A stretch of DNA of 64,000 bases from CADCTM01 sp049671305 (GTDB lineage: Bacteria > Cyanobacteriota > Cyanobacteriia > Cyanobacteriales > Coleofasciculaceae): positions 66,187 to 130,186 of the forward strand of contig JBATUR010000054.1 in assembly GCA_049671305.1 (NCBI GenBank), given 5' to 3'. The position numbers and the translations under genes are program-made. The notes below the pieces were generated by a model, which had not been told where the DNA came from, did not search any database, and saw nothing but the letters and a program-made list of their open reading frames with translations. Below are positions 34,262 through 42,612 of this stretch, piece after piece; within the stretch, counting starts at the first letter, position 1; each line of letters opens with the position of its first letter.

Positions 34262-37200
34262 TTAAGGGCGATCGCTTATTGTTGAATTAACCGAAAAGGT
34301 GAGAACCGTCTCATCAATGCCTCTGAGCGTCAGAGGCTGCTCATTTTTAGTAATGGCATCATCTTCTAAATATTCTGCCACCGCCGCTGAAATCAAAATC
34401 GAATTAGGTTTGGCGGCTTCTTGCAGACGCGAGGCAATATTAACCGCAGGACCGATCGCTGTATAATCTGACCGTTCATCACTGCCAAACATTCCCACCA
34501 CAGCAGCTCCCTGGTGAATCCCACAACGGAACTGTACTAAAGGATTATTATCTCCACCAACTATTCCCAATGCCTTCCAACGCTCATTTAGCAACTCTAG
34601 TGCACGATACATTTCTCGTGCCGTAGCAATGGCGCGTCGGACTTGCTCGTTGGGAGTTAGCTCTTCGGGAGCGCCAAATAAGACTAAGATGGCATCTCCC
34701 ATAAACTTATCAACCGTGCCGCCATGATCAAACACGATACGAGTCATGGTTTCCAAATACTCATTTAATAACTCAGCAATCCGACGCGATCGCAAAGTAT
34801 TAGATAAACGAGTAAAGCCGACAATATCACTAAACAAAATCGTAATCAAACGCGGTTCTGGACTCAACTTCAACGAAAGTTCTCCCGTTGCCGCCCTCTC
34901 TACCATTGAAGGGGGCAAAAACCGCTTCAACACCGACTCGGTTAAAAACCGCTTCGACTCAATTAACTGATGATTTAAATCAATCAATTGTCGTTCACTC
35001 GCCTTAAGCGACAATAAATTACGGACTCCTGCCAACAATTCCTCATCACTAAACGGCTTAGAAAGATAGCCATCTGCCCCCTCTTGGGCTCCCTCTAGTC
35101 GCGTTGTTTCATCCGCTTTGGCTGTGACTAAAATAATTGGAGTACCTTTTAATTCCTCTAAGTTGCGAATGCGGCGAATCAGATCAATGCCCGATACCAT
35201 AGGCATCATCAAATCAGTCACAATCAAGTCAGGACAATGCTCAAGAGCTACCTCGAAGCCTTCTTGTCCATTTTTTGCCATGATTACTTGATAACCCACC
35301 TGCCGCAAAATCCGCGAGATATAGCTGCGGACATCCGAGTTATCATCTACGACTTCAACGGTTAAAGTGCTATTAAGAGCAATCGTCGCCGCGTCAATGT
35401 CCCCATTGCTAACCCCGGTATCAACCTGATCAAGTATCTCAATTGCCACATCTTCTTCCGGCGAGGCAATTATATCAAGTCCTGATTCTAGTTCTCGATC
35501 AGCCCATTCCACTGAGGCACGACTAGGCTGAATTTCAGTTGAGACTTGCATAACTTGTTCGCTTGGCAAGTGGGCGTAGCCAGTTTTTAGCAAAACGCTA
35601 AAAGTTGTGCCTTCTGAGTACACCGATTCTACAGAAATTTCACCACCATGCAGTTCTACTAATTCTTTTGCCAGGGCAAGTCCTAAACCAGTACCTTCAT
35701 GACTGCGGTTTACTGAGCCTTCTGCCTGCCGAAAGCGCTCGAATAGATAGGGGATTTGTTCTTGACGAATGCCGATACCTGTATCAGTAACAAGCATTCT
35801 GAGATGGTCGCCTACAGGTTCTACAATGATTGTAATTGAACCACCAGGATTGGTAAACTTCATCGCATTGGATAGAAGATTATAAAGCACCTTATCAAAT
35901 TTTTCATCTAAATAAACCGCTGCGCCAGCAGTCAACTGAGTGGAAATAGTGATGTTTTTGCGATCGCAATAAGGACGGAAGTTTTCAATAATTTGGTTAA
36001 TAAATTCGACAAAGTTATAGGGGTGGAAACTGGCTTGCATTCTTCCAGCATCTAGGCGTTGCAGATCAAGCAGTTGGTTAACCAATCGTAATAGTCTACG
36101 AGAATTACGCAGAGCGATCACACTTTGGTCATAAGGCAGCGGTTTTTTTGCCCCAACAACTGACTCTAATGGACCAATCATTAAAGTTAAGGGAGTGCGG
36201 AATTCATGAGAAATATTTTGAAAAAATTCGGTTCTTTGTCGATCAAGTTCCAGCAATCGTTCTGCTTGCTGCCTGGTTTTTTGATACAATCGCGACTGCT
36301 GAACTGCGATCGCAGCTTGGGAAGCTACGGCTTGAGCTAAGTCAATTTCTGAGGTGAGCCAATGACGCGGTTTACTAGTTTGCCGTAGGGTAATACTACC
36401 AATTAGCTGACCATCGGAAAGTAAAGGCACAACAATCAGCGCACTAGAGAGTTCCCGCAAAGGTAAGTCAAAGCCATTTAGTTGAGAATTTACCACCAAA
36501 TCATCAATTACCACCGGCTGTTGTGTAGTTAATAGCTGCTGCAAAACTGGGTTACCTGAAATTGGCACAATTGATTGAGGTAACTGTTTTGGCGGCAACA
36601 CGGCATGGCGACGATCATCAATTACCGTTTCTGTTCCCATAGCTTGACCAGATCTGCCATCATATAAGCCCACACACTGGACAAACTCATCTTCCGCCTT
36701 CCACAGCGACAAGACACAACCATCAACTTTTAAAGCCTGTCCTAATTGTTGAGTAATGGCAGTAAAAATCTCTTCCGGGTTGAGTGTTGAGCGTATCGCC
36801 GTAGTGATCGTGTTAATTAAAGCTTGCTGGGTTGCCAATGCCTGCACTTGCTCATAAGCCCGCGCCTGAGACAGCGCCAGGGCGGCTTGATCAGCCACCA
36901 TCACCACCAGTTGGATTTCGTCATTTCCCCAGATATACGGCTCTCCACAGCGATGCAGCGCCATCACAGCCATCAATTCTTGCTGACTAATCAAGGGAAC
37001 AATTAGGCTAGAGCGAATATTCAGTTGTTGGTAAGCTCTGAGTCTTGCAGTTTCTTGAGATTGCGCCTGTTGTGGAGCGGCAGCAATTTGATCAAAGCGA
37101 TCGGATGTCAAGACATCATTAATTACTTCAACTTCGCGGGTTTCCCAAAGCGTCTGCTCTAAAGCTGGAGGATAAAAGGCTGGTTGGCTGCTTGTTGGTT

Positions 37201-37852
37201 GATTTTCCCCAGTTGATTCTTGATTTTTTTGGTATACAAATGATTCGGCAAGCAAGCGATCGTCTTGGAAGGGACGCAAAATGCAAATATCAGCCTCCAA
37301 AAGATGACCAACTGTTGCCACAATTTTGCGTAGGATTTGCTGTAAGGGAGAACCCCCACTGAGTCCATATTGGGCATTGCGAATCGTATTGGTAACAGTA
37401 TTGAGTAGTGATTCTCGACGCAGAGCACGGCTCAATTCCTCAGTACGGACTTTGAGGACATTATGAGTCTCCATTGCCTGACTAACTACGGCTTTAAGTT
37501 CGTCAGCATTCCAGGGTTTGGTTACAAACTTAAAGACTTTACCTGCGTTAATTGCGTCTACTAGGTCTTCGACATCGGTGTAACCCGTTAAGATAATCCG
37601 GATAATATCAGGATATTTGTTGGCAGTGAGACTAAGGAATTCTGTGCCGCTCATCAGAGGCATTCGTTGATCAGAGATGATTACAGCAACATCTTGTTCA
37701 TTTGCCAAAATTTCTAGAGCCTCCGGACCATTTTCTGCTCTCAATACCCTGTAATCACGGTGGAAGGTACGATAAAGCAAGTCGAGGTTATCCGGTTCAT
37801 CATCGACAACCAGAAGCTTGGGTCTAATCGGTATTATTTCTTGTGGGCTCAT
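34262..37852 (-). CDS. cyaC: CyaC-type hybrid: REC-GAF-GAF-histidine kinase-REC-adenylate cyclase
   Basis: Domains in order: receiver 1 (LLVVDDEPDN, ISDQRMPL, FVTKPW), two GAF domains (about residues 165-335 and 345-515), HisKA with phospho-acceptor His549 in ISHEFRTPL, HATPase (DTGIGI, GTGLGLAL), receiver 2 (VEVVDDNSD, DLMMPM, LSKPF) and a class III cyclase domain (LFSDIVGFT, DKFMGDAILVLFG, DYTAIGPAVNIASRL). The Lys in DKFMGD and the Thr in DYTAIG favour ATP over GTP. This is the layout of cyanobacterial CyaC, where phosphotransfer to the second receiver activates cAMP synthesis. ATG 37852 has AGGAG at 8 bases; 37873 is an alternative. Confidence 0.85.
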   Translation of the reverse strand: MSPQEIIPIRPKLLVVDDEPDNLDLLYRTFHRDYRVLRAENGPEALEILANEQDVAVIISDQRMPLMSGTEFLSLTANKYPDIIRIILTGYTDVEDLVDAINAGKVFKFVTKPWNADELKAVVSQAMETHNVLKVRTEELSRALRRESLLNTVTNTIRNAQYGLSGGSPLQQILRKIVATVGHLLEADICILRPFQDDRLLAESFVYQKNQESTGENQPTSSQPAFYPPALEQTLWETREVEVINDVLTSDRFDQIAAAPQQAQSQETARLRAYQQLNIRSSLIVPLISQQELMAVMALHRCGEPYIWGNDEIQLVVMVADQAALALSQARAYEQVQALATQQALINTITTAIRSTLNPEEIFTAITQQLGQALKVDGCVLSLWKAEDEFVQCVGLYDGRSGQAMGTETVIDDRRHAVLPPKQLPQSIVPISGNPVLQQLLTTQQPVVIDDLVVNSQLNGFDLPLRELSSALIVVPLLSDGQLIGSITLRQTSKPRHWLTSEIDLAQAVASQAAIAVQQSRLYQKTRQQAERLLELDRQRTEFFQNISHEFRTPLTLMIGPLESVVGAKKPLPYDQSVIALRNSRRLLRLVNQLLDLQRLDAGRMQASFHPYNFVEFINQIIENFRPYCDRKNITISTQLTAGAAVYLDEKFDKVLYNLLSNAMKFTNPGGSITIIVEPVGDHLRMLVTDTGIGIRQEQIPYLFERFRQAEGSVNRSHEGTGLGLALAKELVELHGGEISVESVYSEGTTFSVLLKTGYAHLPSEQVMQVSTEIQPSRASVEWADRELESGLDIIASPEEDVAIEILDQVDTGVSNGDIDAATIALNSTLTVEVVDDNSDVRSYISRILRQVGYQVIMAKNGQEGFEVALEHCPDLIVTDLMMPMVSGIDLIRRIRNLEELKGTPIILVTAKADETTRLEGAQEGADGYLSKPFSDEELLAGVRNLLSLKASERQLIDLNHQLIESKRFLTESVLKRFLPPSMVERAATGELSLKLSPEPRLITILFSDIVGFTRLSNTLRSRRIAELLNEYLETMTRIVFDHGGTVDKFMGDAILVLFGAPEELTPNEQVRRAIATAREMYRALELLNERWKALGIVGGDNNPLVQFRCGIHQGAAVVGMFGSDERSDYTAIGPAVNIASRLQEAAKPNSILISAAVAEYLEDDAITKNEQPLTLRGIDETVLTFSVNSTISDRP

Positions 37853-38917
37853 GCACCGCTCTCCTGTTGCCACTTTTCGTCGAATAAACCCCTGATGTGC
37901 TGATTCACAGAATTTTCCCGTGTTAGATTACTTTGGGAACGAGAAATCAGGACTAATGTTATCAGTCTTAACAGGTCATGTTGGTAAGTTCGAGCAGACA
38001 ACTCGTTGCAAGACATTTTCAATCTGTGGCTATGGTTCAGTGGTACACCCCAATCGATTTTAATTTTTGTTTTTCAGTAGGGTTATATTCTTTAACAAAA
38101 GTGATGTAAATACTACTTGGCTTTTTTGCTCAAGCCTCCAAGAGAAGGCGATAATCCTCTAGTGAAAAGAGAAAACGCTTCTACTCTTGCGATAGCTAAG
38201 AGCGCCTAAAACTCTGCAGTTGAGCCAAATTGCCTTTAAAAAAAAGACCTGCTCTTTTTTCAAGCGACGGATCACAAGCCGTGCTTGACTTACATACCAC
38301 ACTGCAAAAATCGACTTGCAGCTCTTTGATCTCGTCTAACGTTGCCCCCTGAAAAATAGCTTGTAACCTTTTGGTGTTCCCTCGGATGCTCACTGCGCTC
38401 ACAGTTTTAAGTGCATAAGCTGTTTTTGACACTATTCCTGAATTCAGGCTGTTAGAAACATTCTTTGCTACTCCTGATTCATCCGGATCTTGAACATTAT
38501 TGATTACGTTGGGATACGGATGAAAGGCTGCGCGTTGATTTCCGTTGGTTGATGCACTACTTTTACAATATTATCTTTACTCTAGTGTCGTTGTACTAGC
38601 AACTGAGTGCTTTGGGGTTTTCTTTCTCAGTTCACAACCCCTTTGTTGTACAATCACGACACAAGTCTGATATCATACTCTATCTTCTTGTTCGAGTTCA
38701 GGCGTCTGGTGTCCTACCCTAAAGAAGAGAAAATCTCAGCAGTAGAGCTGCAGGACAACTGTTAGCTCGATACAATTGGTTAGATATTGATCTCAAAAAA
38801 CGAGTTGCCAAACGTCCCGGCATTGTAACAATTAATCTCAGGTTGGTGTTTATACAAGTTTTGACGGTTTATTTCGGCTGAATATTCTCTATTTTTTATC
38901 CAAATATACTTCTGGTT
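37853..38917. other. 1.06-kb gap upstream of cyaC and the GNAT gene
   Basis: No convincing protein gene is seen. A 78-codon minus-strand frame (38196-38432) has no good start signal and a composition unlike its neighbours. The stretch contains promoters for the divergent cyaC and GNAT genes and the structured inverted repeats at 38585-38662. It is the longest gene-free stretch in the window. Confidence 0.6.
38585..38662 (+). other. Nested inverted repeats with alternative pairing (possible structured RNA or MITE)
   Basis: GTGTCGTTGTAC (38585-38596) pairs with GTACAA (38648-38653) and CGACAC (38657-38662) with a 3-base bulge, closing a 78-base element. Inside, AACTGAG (38601-38607) pairs with CTCAGTT (38626-38632). 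Alternatively GGGGTT (38614-38619) pairs with AACCCC (38636-38641), which excludes the inner helix. It lies about 255 bases before the GNAT start. It could be an RNA element or a small palindromic repeat. Confidence 0.4.
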
Positions 38918-39547
38918 GTGAACTCCTGCTTCTTCTTCTTGACGCGCTCTGAACCAGCCCCTGCTGGTCAAAATGCCGTTTTTACCAGTGCTTCCCATTT
39001 CACGATTCGTGCCGCTCAAGTTCGAGACTTGAATACTCTTGCGGAAATTCTTACCGATAGTTTTCACCCGCCCACCGGTTTGATGCGTTGGGCGGCGCCG
39101 ATGTTGCGATTAGGAATTTATGAAGATTTACGCAATCGACTCCGCTCTAATACGCCCCATTTTGCTTGTTTTGTGGCTGTTGCCTCTATGCCTACTGCGA
39201 CAGGTTACCGCGAGGAATTGGTGGGTACAGTAGAATTAGCTTTGCGTACTTCTTGGCAACCTGGGTCTTCTCAGTATCCCTACATCTCTAACTTGGCTGT
39301 CAGTCATTCCTGTCGCCGTCAAGGCGTGGCTCGGCAATTATTGCTTGCCTGTGAGCGAACTTCTCTAGAATGGGGTTACTCTGACCTCTACCTCCATGTG
39401 TTAGAAAATAACCATCAAGCAAGGCAGCTTTATCTCAAGGCTGGTTATCAATTTCGTCAGTCTGAATCTGATTTGCTGACTTGGCTACTGGGGCGACCTA
39501 AACGACTGTTTTTGCAAAAGCATTCTGCACCGCCTGTTAAGAGTTGA
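38918..39547 (+). CDS. GNAT family N-acetyltransferase
   Basis: The 209-residue protein has the acetyl-CoA-binding region ISNLAVSHSCRRQGVARQLL, where RRQGVA is the Q/RxxGxG/A loop, and LYLHVLENNHQARQLYLKAGY near the C-terminus. It resembles a conserved cyanobacterial GNAT with the segment LAEILTDSFHPPTGLMRWAAPMLRLGIYEDL. It starts at GTG 38918; the first 28 residues are variable, and a later start is possible. The substrate is not known. Confidence 0.85.
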   Translation: MNSCFFFLTRSEPAPAGQNAVFTSASHFTIRAAQVRDLNTLAEILTDSFHPPTGLMRWAAPMLRLGIYEDLRNRLRSNTPHFACFVAVASMPTATGYREELVGTVELALRTSWQPGSSQYPYISNLAVSHSCRRQGVARQLLLACERTSLEWGYSDLYLHVLENNHQARQLYLKAGYQFRQSESDLLTWLLGRPKRLFLQKHSAPPVKS

Positions 39548-39644
39548 TATTCACTCACAGCACAGCCTTCTTAAAAATACTGAAGGTAATCTTGGTATCG
39601 AACTAGAAAGCCACAATTTCCACAAAAGTTACATCTCCCCCGTT

Positions 39645-40085
39645 ATGGAAATCCTCAAACAGCTACATGAGCAACAACTACTGGTTGTTAATACCAAGCG
39701 TCGCAATGGTTTAATTCTCTACAAACGCTATCACGCTGAATTTGCAGGTCCTGGATCAGCTATTGGTGGTTTGTTTGATCTCGATTGTCAGCGTGTGCTA
39801 CCTGTGGGTAATTTGTCGCTGGTTTCGGCGGAGTCGGCAGATGAAAGGCAACGGGCGTATTTGATTCGGCGGCAGTGGGTACGACTGACTCTCGAAATTA
39901 CTGATAATCCTGTCCCCTTACAACGCGCTCAAAAAATCCTTAATCAGTTTGAGGGCTTTTTTGATACTGCGACAATTGCTAAAGTCCCTGATGATGCTTT
40001 TGCCTTTTTGGTTGGTGTTTTACCTAATACGATTAGGAAAGTGCGGAACACGGCGGATCGGGTTGATGTTAGTCTCAGCAATTAA
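39645..40085 (+). CDS. Conserved hypothetical protein
   Basis: The 146-residue soluble protein is not recognised as a named domain. It contains KRYHAEFAGPGSAIGGLFDLD and a C-terminal helical region RAQKILNQFEGFFDTATIAKVPDDAFAFLVGVLPNTIR. The pattern looks like a conserved cyanobacterial family. It follows the GNAT gene by 97 bases on the same strand and may be co-transcribed. Its stop is 14 bases from the convergent methyltransferase. Confidence 0.6.
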   Translation: MEILKQLHEQQLLVVNTKRRNGLILYKRYHAEFAGPGSAIGGLFDLDCQRVLPVGNLSLVSAESADERQRAYLIRRQWVRLTLEITDNPVPLQRAQKILNQFEGFFDTATIAKVPDDAFAFLVGVLPNTIRKVRNTADRVDVSLSN

Positions 40086-40099
40086 AACAAGCTAGTGGT

Positions 40100-40957
40100 T
40101 TAGTCTTTGGGCGCCAACTGCCATAGTTGTATTTCATAGCTGAGATGACGCTCAAAAAGCCTATTGGCATCCACTCCTTCGGTAATTAGTGTATTTATCC
40201 ATTTTCCTAAAAAATGCTTGAGTAGCTTGTACAACAATGGCACGGTAATCTCAACTAAATCCCCAAGGTATTTGAGGGTTGTTAGTCCGTAAGTCTGAAA
40301 TTCCTTAACATATAATTCGAGACTTGGCGCTATTTGCGAGGAAATGTCTTCGGTTTTGAGCAGATTAAATCCGGCTTTTTCCATTGCGGTGTTAATCTCA
40401 GCAACTACATGGCAATTGGAAAAGATGCCTGAAGTATATGTGGCATCAGTCCGCAACATATCGGCAAGCAACACATAGCCGCCTGGGTTGAGCAGACGGG
40501 CAGCGCCATTGGCAATGTCTTCTGCCGACATATATTGACTACTTTCACTAAAAAGCAATAAATCGTAAGATCGGGCAATTTGGAAGTCTTCAAATCGGCT
40601 CAGATGAAACTTTGCCTGCCCTTTGGTATTTTTGAGAAACTGTTCTTCTTGGAATGCGTCTGGGGCAAGCCCTTCCACTGTAAAACCACGCTCTAGCATA
40701 TAGGAAGCATTACCACCAATTCCACAACCAACATCCAAGATGGTTTTTGTGCCTGTGGGAATATATGACAGCAAACGCGCCGCATAAGCTTCTTGGGCTG
40801 CACGAAATCGGGGAATTGTCAAGTCATCTACAGAATCGGGCAACGGCTCCCAATAGCCGTAATGCAGGTAAGGCGATTTGGTGAGCCCAAGGTAATACTC
40901 AAGGGCGGCGTTTTGATAGCGAGTGGTTTTGGAGATGCGGAGCGGCTTTGATGGCAT
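40100..40957 (-). CDS. Class I SAM-dependent methyltransferase
   Basis: The SAM-binding motif I TILDVGCGIGGNASYMLERG (about residues 70-88) and LLNPGGYVLLADMLR (post-motif III) mark a class I methyltransferase. The N-terminus has YYLGLTKSPYLHYGYWEPLP, as in sterol or small-molecule methyltransferases of the gamma-tocopherol/SmtA type, so a small-molecule acceptor is likely. ATG 40957 is preferred over TTG 40966. No pathway partner is adjacent. Confidence 0.85.
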   Translation of the reverse strand: MPSKPLRISKTTRYQNAALEYYLGLTKSPYLHYGYWEPLPDSVDDLTIPRFRAAQEAYAARLLSYIPTGTKTILDVGCGIGGNASYMLERGFTVEGLAPDAFQEEQFLKNTKGQAKFHLSRFEDFQIARSYDLLLFSESSQYMSAEDIANGAARLLNPGGYVLLADMLRTDATYTSGIFSNCHVVAEINTAMEKAGFNLLKTEDISSQIAPSLELYVKEFQTYGLTTLKYLGDLVEITVPLLYKLLKHFLGKWINTLITEGVDANRLFERHLSYEIQLWQLAPKD

Positions 40958-41100
40958 TAAATACAACTATGAAGCTGAATAGTTGAGACGAAATTTGGTG
41001 GTTGCCTGTCATTAAGCAATCGGTGTTTTCAATGGTAGCAGTTGATGGCTAAAATCAATCTGCTTATTTTTACACTCAACGCCAAGACGATTAGTGATGC

Positions 41101-42498
41101 CTACTCATTCATACCTCGTAGTGTGGCAACAGCAGAAGGAGATACCCGATTTAGGTAACGGAAGATCCAATACTTAATTACAGAATCTAAAATAACTGGA
41201 AAGGTAGCAATAAATAAGAAGATAAATTCTCGACTTTCTGGTAATCCCAGATGTCGTGATACCCCTTCTAAGATAACTTCCCAACCGTGAGGAGAGTGGA
41301 AACCAACAAAGATATCTGTAAACAAAATGATGATAAAGGCTTTGGCACTGTCGCTTAGACCATAAACAATATCATCCATAAATGATTTTAAAATGATAAT
41401 GTCTTGACGGCTATTGACAAGAACTAAGACAAAAGCCAGTAAAGATAGCAAATCGGCAAAAATATTTTTAATGGCGTCGCTGCTTCTGTAATGGTATTCT
41501 TCTGCCAACTCTTGCGCTTTTTCTTGAATTCTTTCGTTTTTTTCTTCAGTAGAAATTGGCGGCGCAAATCCGAGTAGGTTTTTAAATCTTAGTTCTTCTT
41601 CAAATTTTTTGAGTTCTTCAAAAGCTTCTTCTTCTAAATCCATGTTTAAGAAAATATGAGTAGCTTCTACTGCTTCTGATTGTTTCCGAAAATGGTCAAC
41701 AACTGGGCTGACCAAAAAAGTTTTCGTAACTTGTTGGGTTAAAATAGGAACAATGATAAGAGTTAGCAAAAACTTGAGGGAAATGATAGTTTTTACTTTC
41801 GAGTTGCGAAAATTTTTCACAACCTTTTCTTCGGCTTTGGGGTCTAATTCTGCCTGAATTCTATTAAACGTTCTTAAAATTGAACGTGGTAACACGCCTG
41901 TCTTATCTGTCTTACCTGTTGGGAGATTATTAACGGCTGCAGTTTTGCCGTTGTTGGGCTGTAGAATAGTCTTAGGTTCATCACTTACGCTTTCATTAGT
42001 GATTACATCATTGATATCAGCTCTAATAATTTGATTAGATGGTTTTGAAGATAAGGCTATTAAAGAGGTAGCGCTTGGTTTTGTGAAAGCTGGCTCTGAG
42101 TATTTTGCTATAATTTGATCAATGAAGTTGAGTTTTTCGACGATAATAGATTGCTTTTCATTGAGATCCAAAGGATAGTATTGAGTCGGCTTGTCGATCG
42201 CCTCTATGCTGCTTGTATTAATGCGTTTGGGTTCGGAACCACTAAAAACTGAACGACTGCTTTTAAACTCTGTAAGTCTGACTTTGATTGTTTGTAAATA
42301 CTTATAGAGGTCTGACTCAAAATAAGCGACAACACTGCTACTTTGATCAGTATACTCAGCGGAAATCTTTTTGCCGCCAAAATGCTCATCTTCAATCGCT
42401 TTGATCATCAAGGCTGCTTTATAAGCTTGATCAAGAGCACGTTCAGGTGTATCTAAAAACCATTGATTAGCCGCACGTAATACACTATTAAAATTCAT
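41101..42498 (-). CDS. pcxA: Proton extrusion protein PcxA (CemA homologue)
   Basis: PcxA (formerly CotA) mediates light-dependent proton extrusion that supports CO2 and nitrate uptake. The N-terminal region (ANQWFLDTPERALDQAYKAALMIKAIEDEHFGG) and the C-terminal block with four membrane helices (LLTLIIVPILTQQ, IKNIFADLLSLLAFVLVLVNSRQD, SPHGWEVILEGVSRHLG) are those of CemA/PcxA. At 465 residues the soluble N-terminal region is long and weakly conserved, as usual for cyanobacteria. It is divergent from the UvrD/AddB-like gene. Confidence 0.95.
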   Translation of the reverse strand: MNFNSVLRAANQWFLDTPERALDQAYKAALMIKAIEDEHFGGKKISAEYTDQSSSVVAYFESDLYKYLQTIKVRLTEFKSSRSVFSGSEPKRINTSSIEAIDKPTQYYPLDLNEKQSIIVEKLNFIDQIIAKYSEPAFTKPSATSLIALSSKPSNQIIRADINDVITNESVSDEPKTILQPNNGKTAAVNNLPTGKTDKTGVLPRSILRTFNRIQAELDPKAEEKVVKNFRNSKVKTIISLKFLLTLIIVPILTQQVTKTFLVSPVVDHFRKQSEAVEATHIFLNMDLEEEAFEELKKFEEELRFKNLLGFAPPISTEEKNERIQEKAQELAEEYHYRSSDAIKNIFADLLSLLAFVLVLVNSRQDIIILKSFMDDIVYGLSDSAKAFIIILFTDIFVGFHSPHGWEVILEGVSRHLGLPESREFIFLFIATFPVILDSVIKYWIFRYLNRVSPSAVATLRGMNE

Positions 42499-42612
42499 TT
42501 TGTTAGCTGATTTTCAGCAAAAACTCTCACCAACGCCTGACATCTTAACACTGTCAGAACTTGATAAATCTAGTGTATGTAGTATATAAAAAAAATGCAG
42601 GAAGGGTATTAA

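Noticed and set aside
38196..38432. 78-codon minus-strand ORF upstream of the GNAT gene
   Set aside because: It has no start signal, a Cys- and Ser-rich composition unlike its neighbours and no recognised domain; probably chance.
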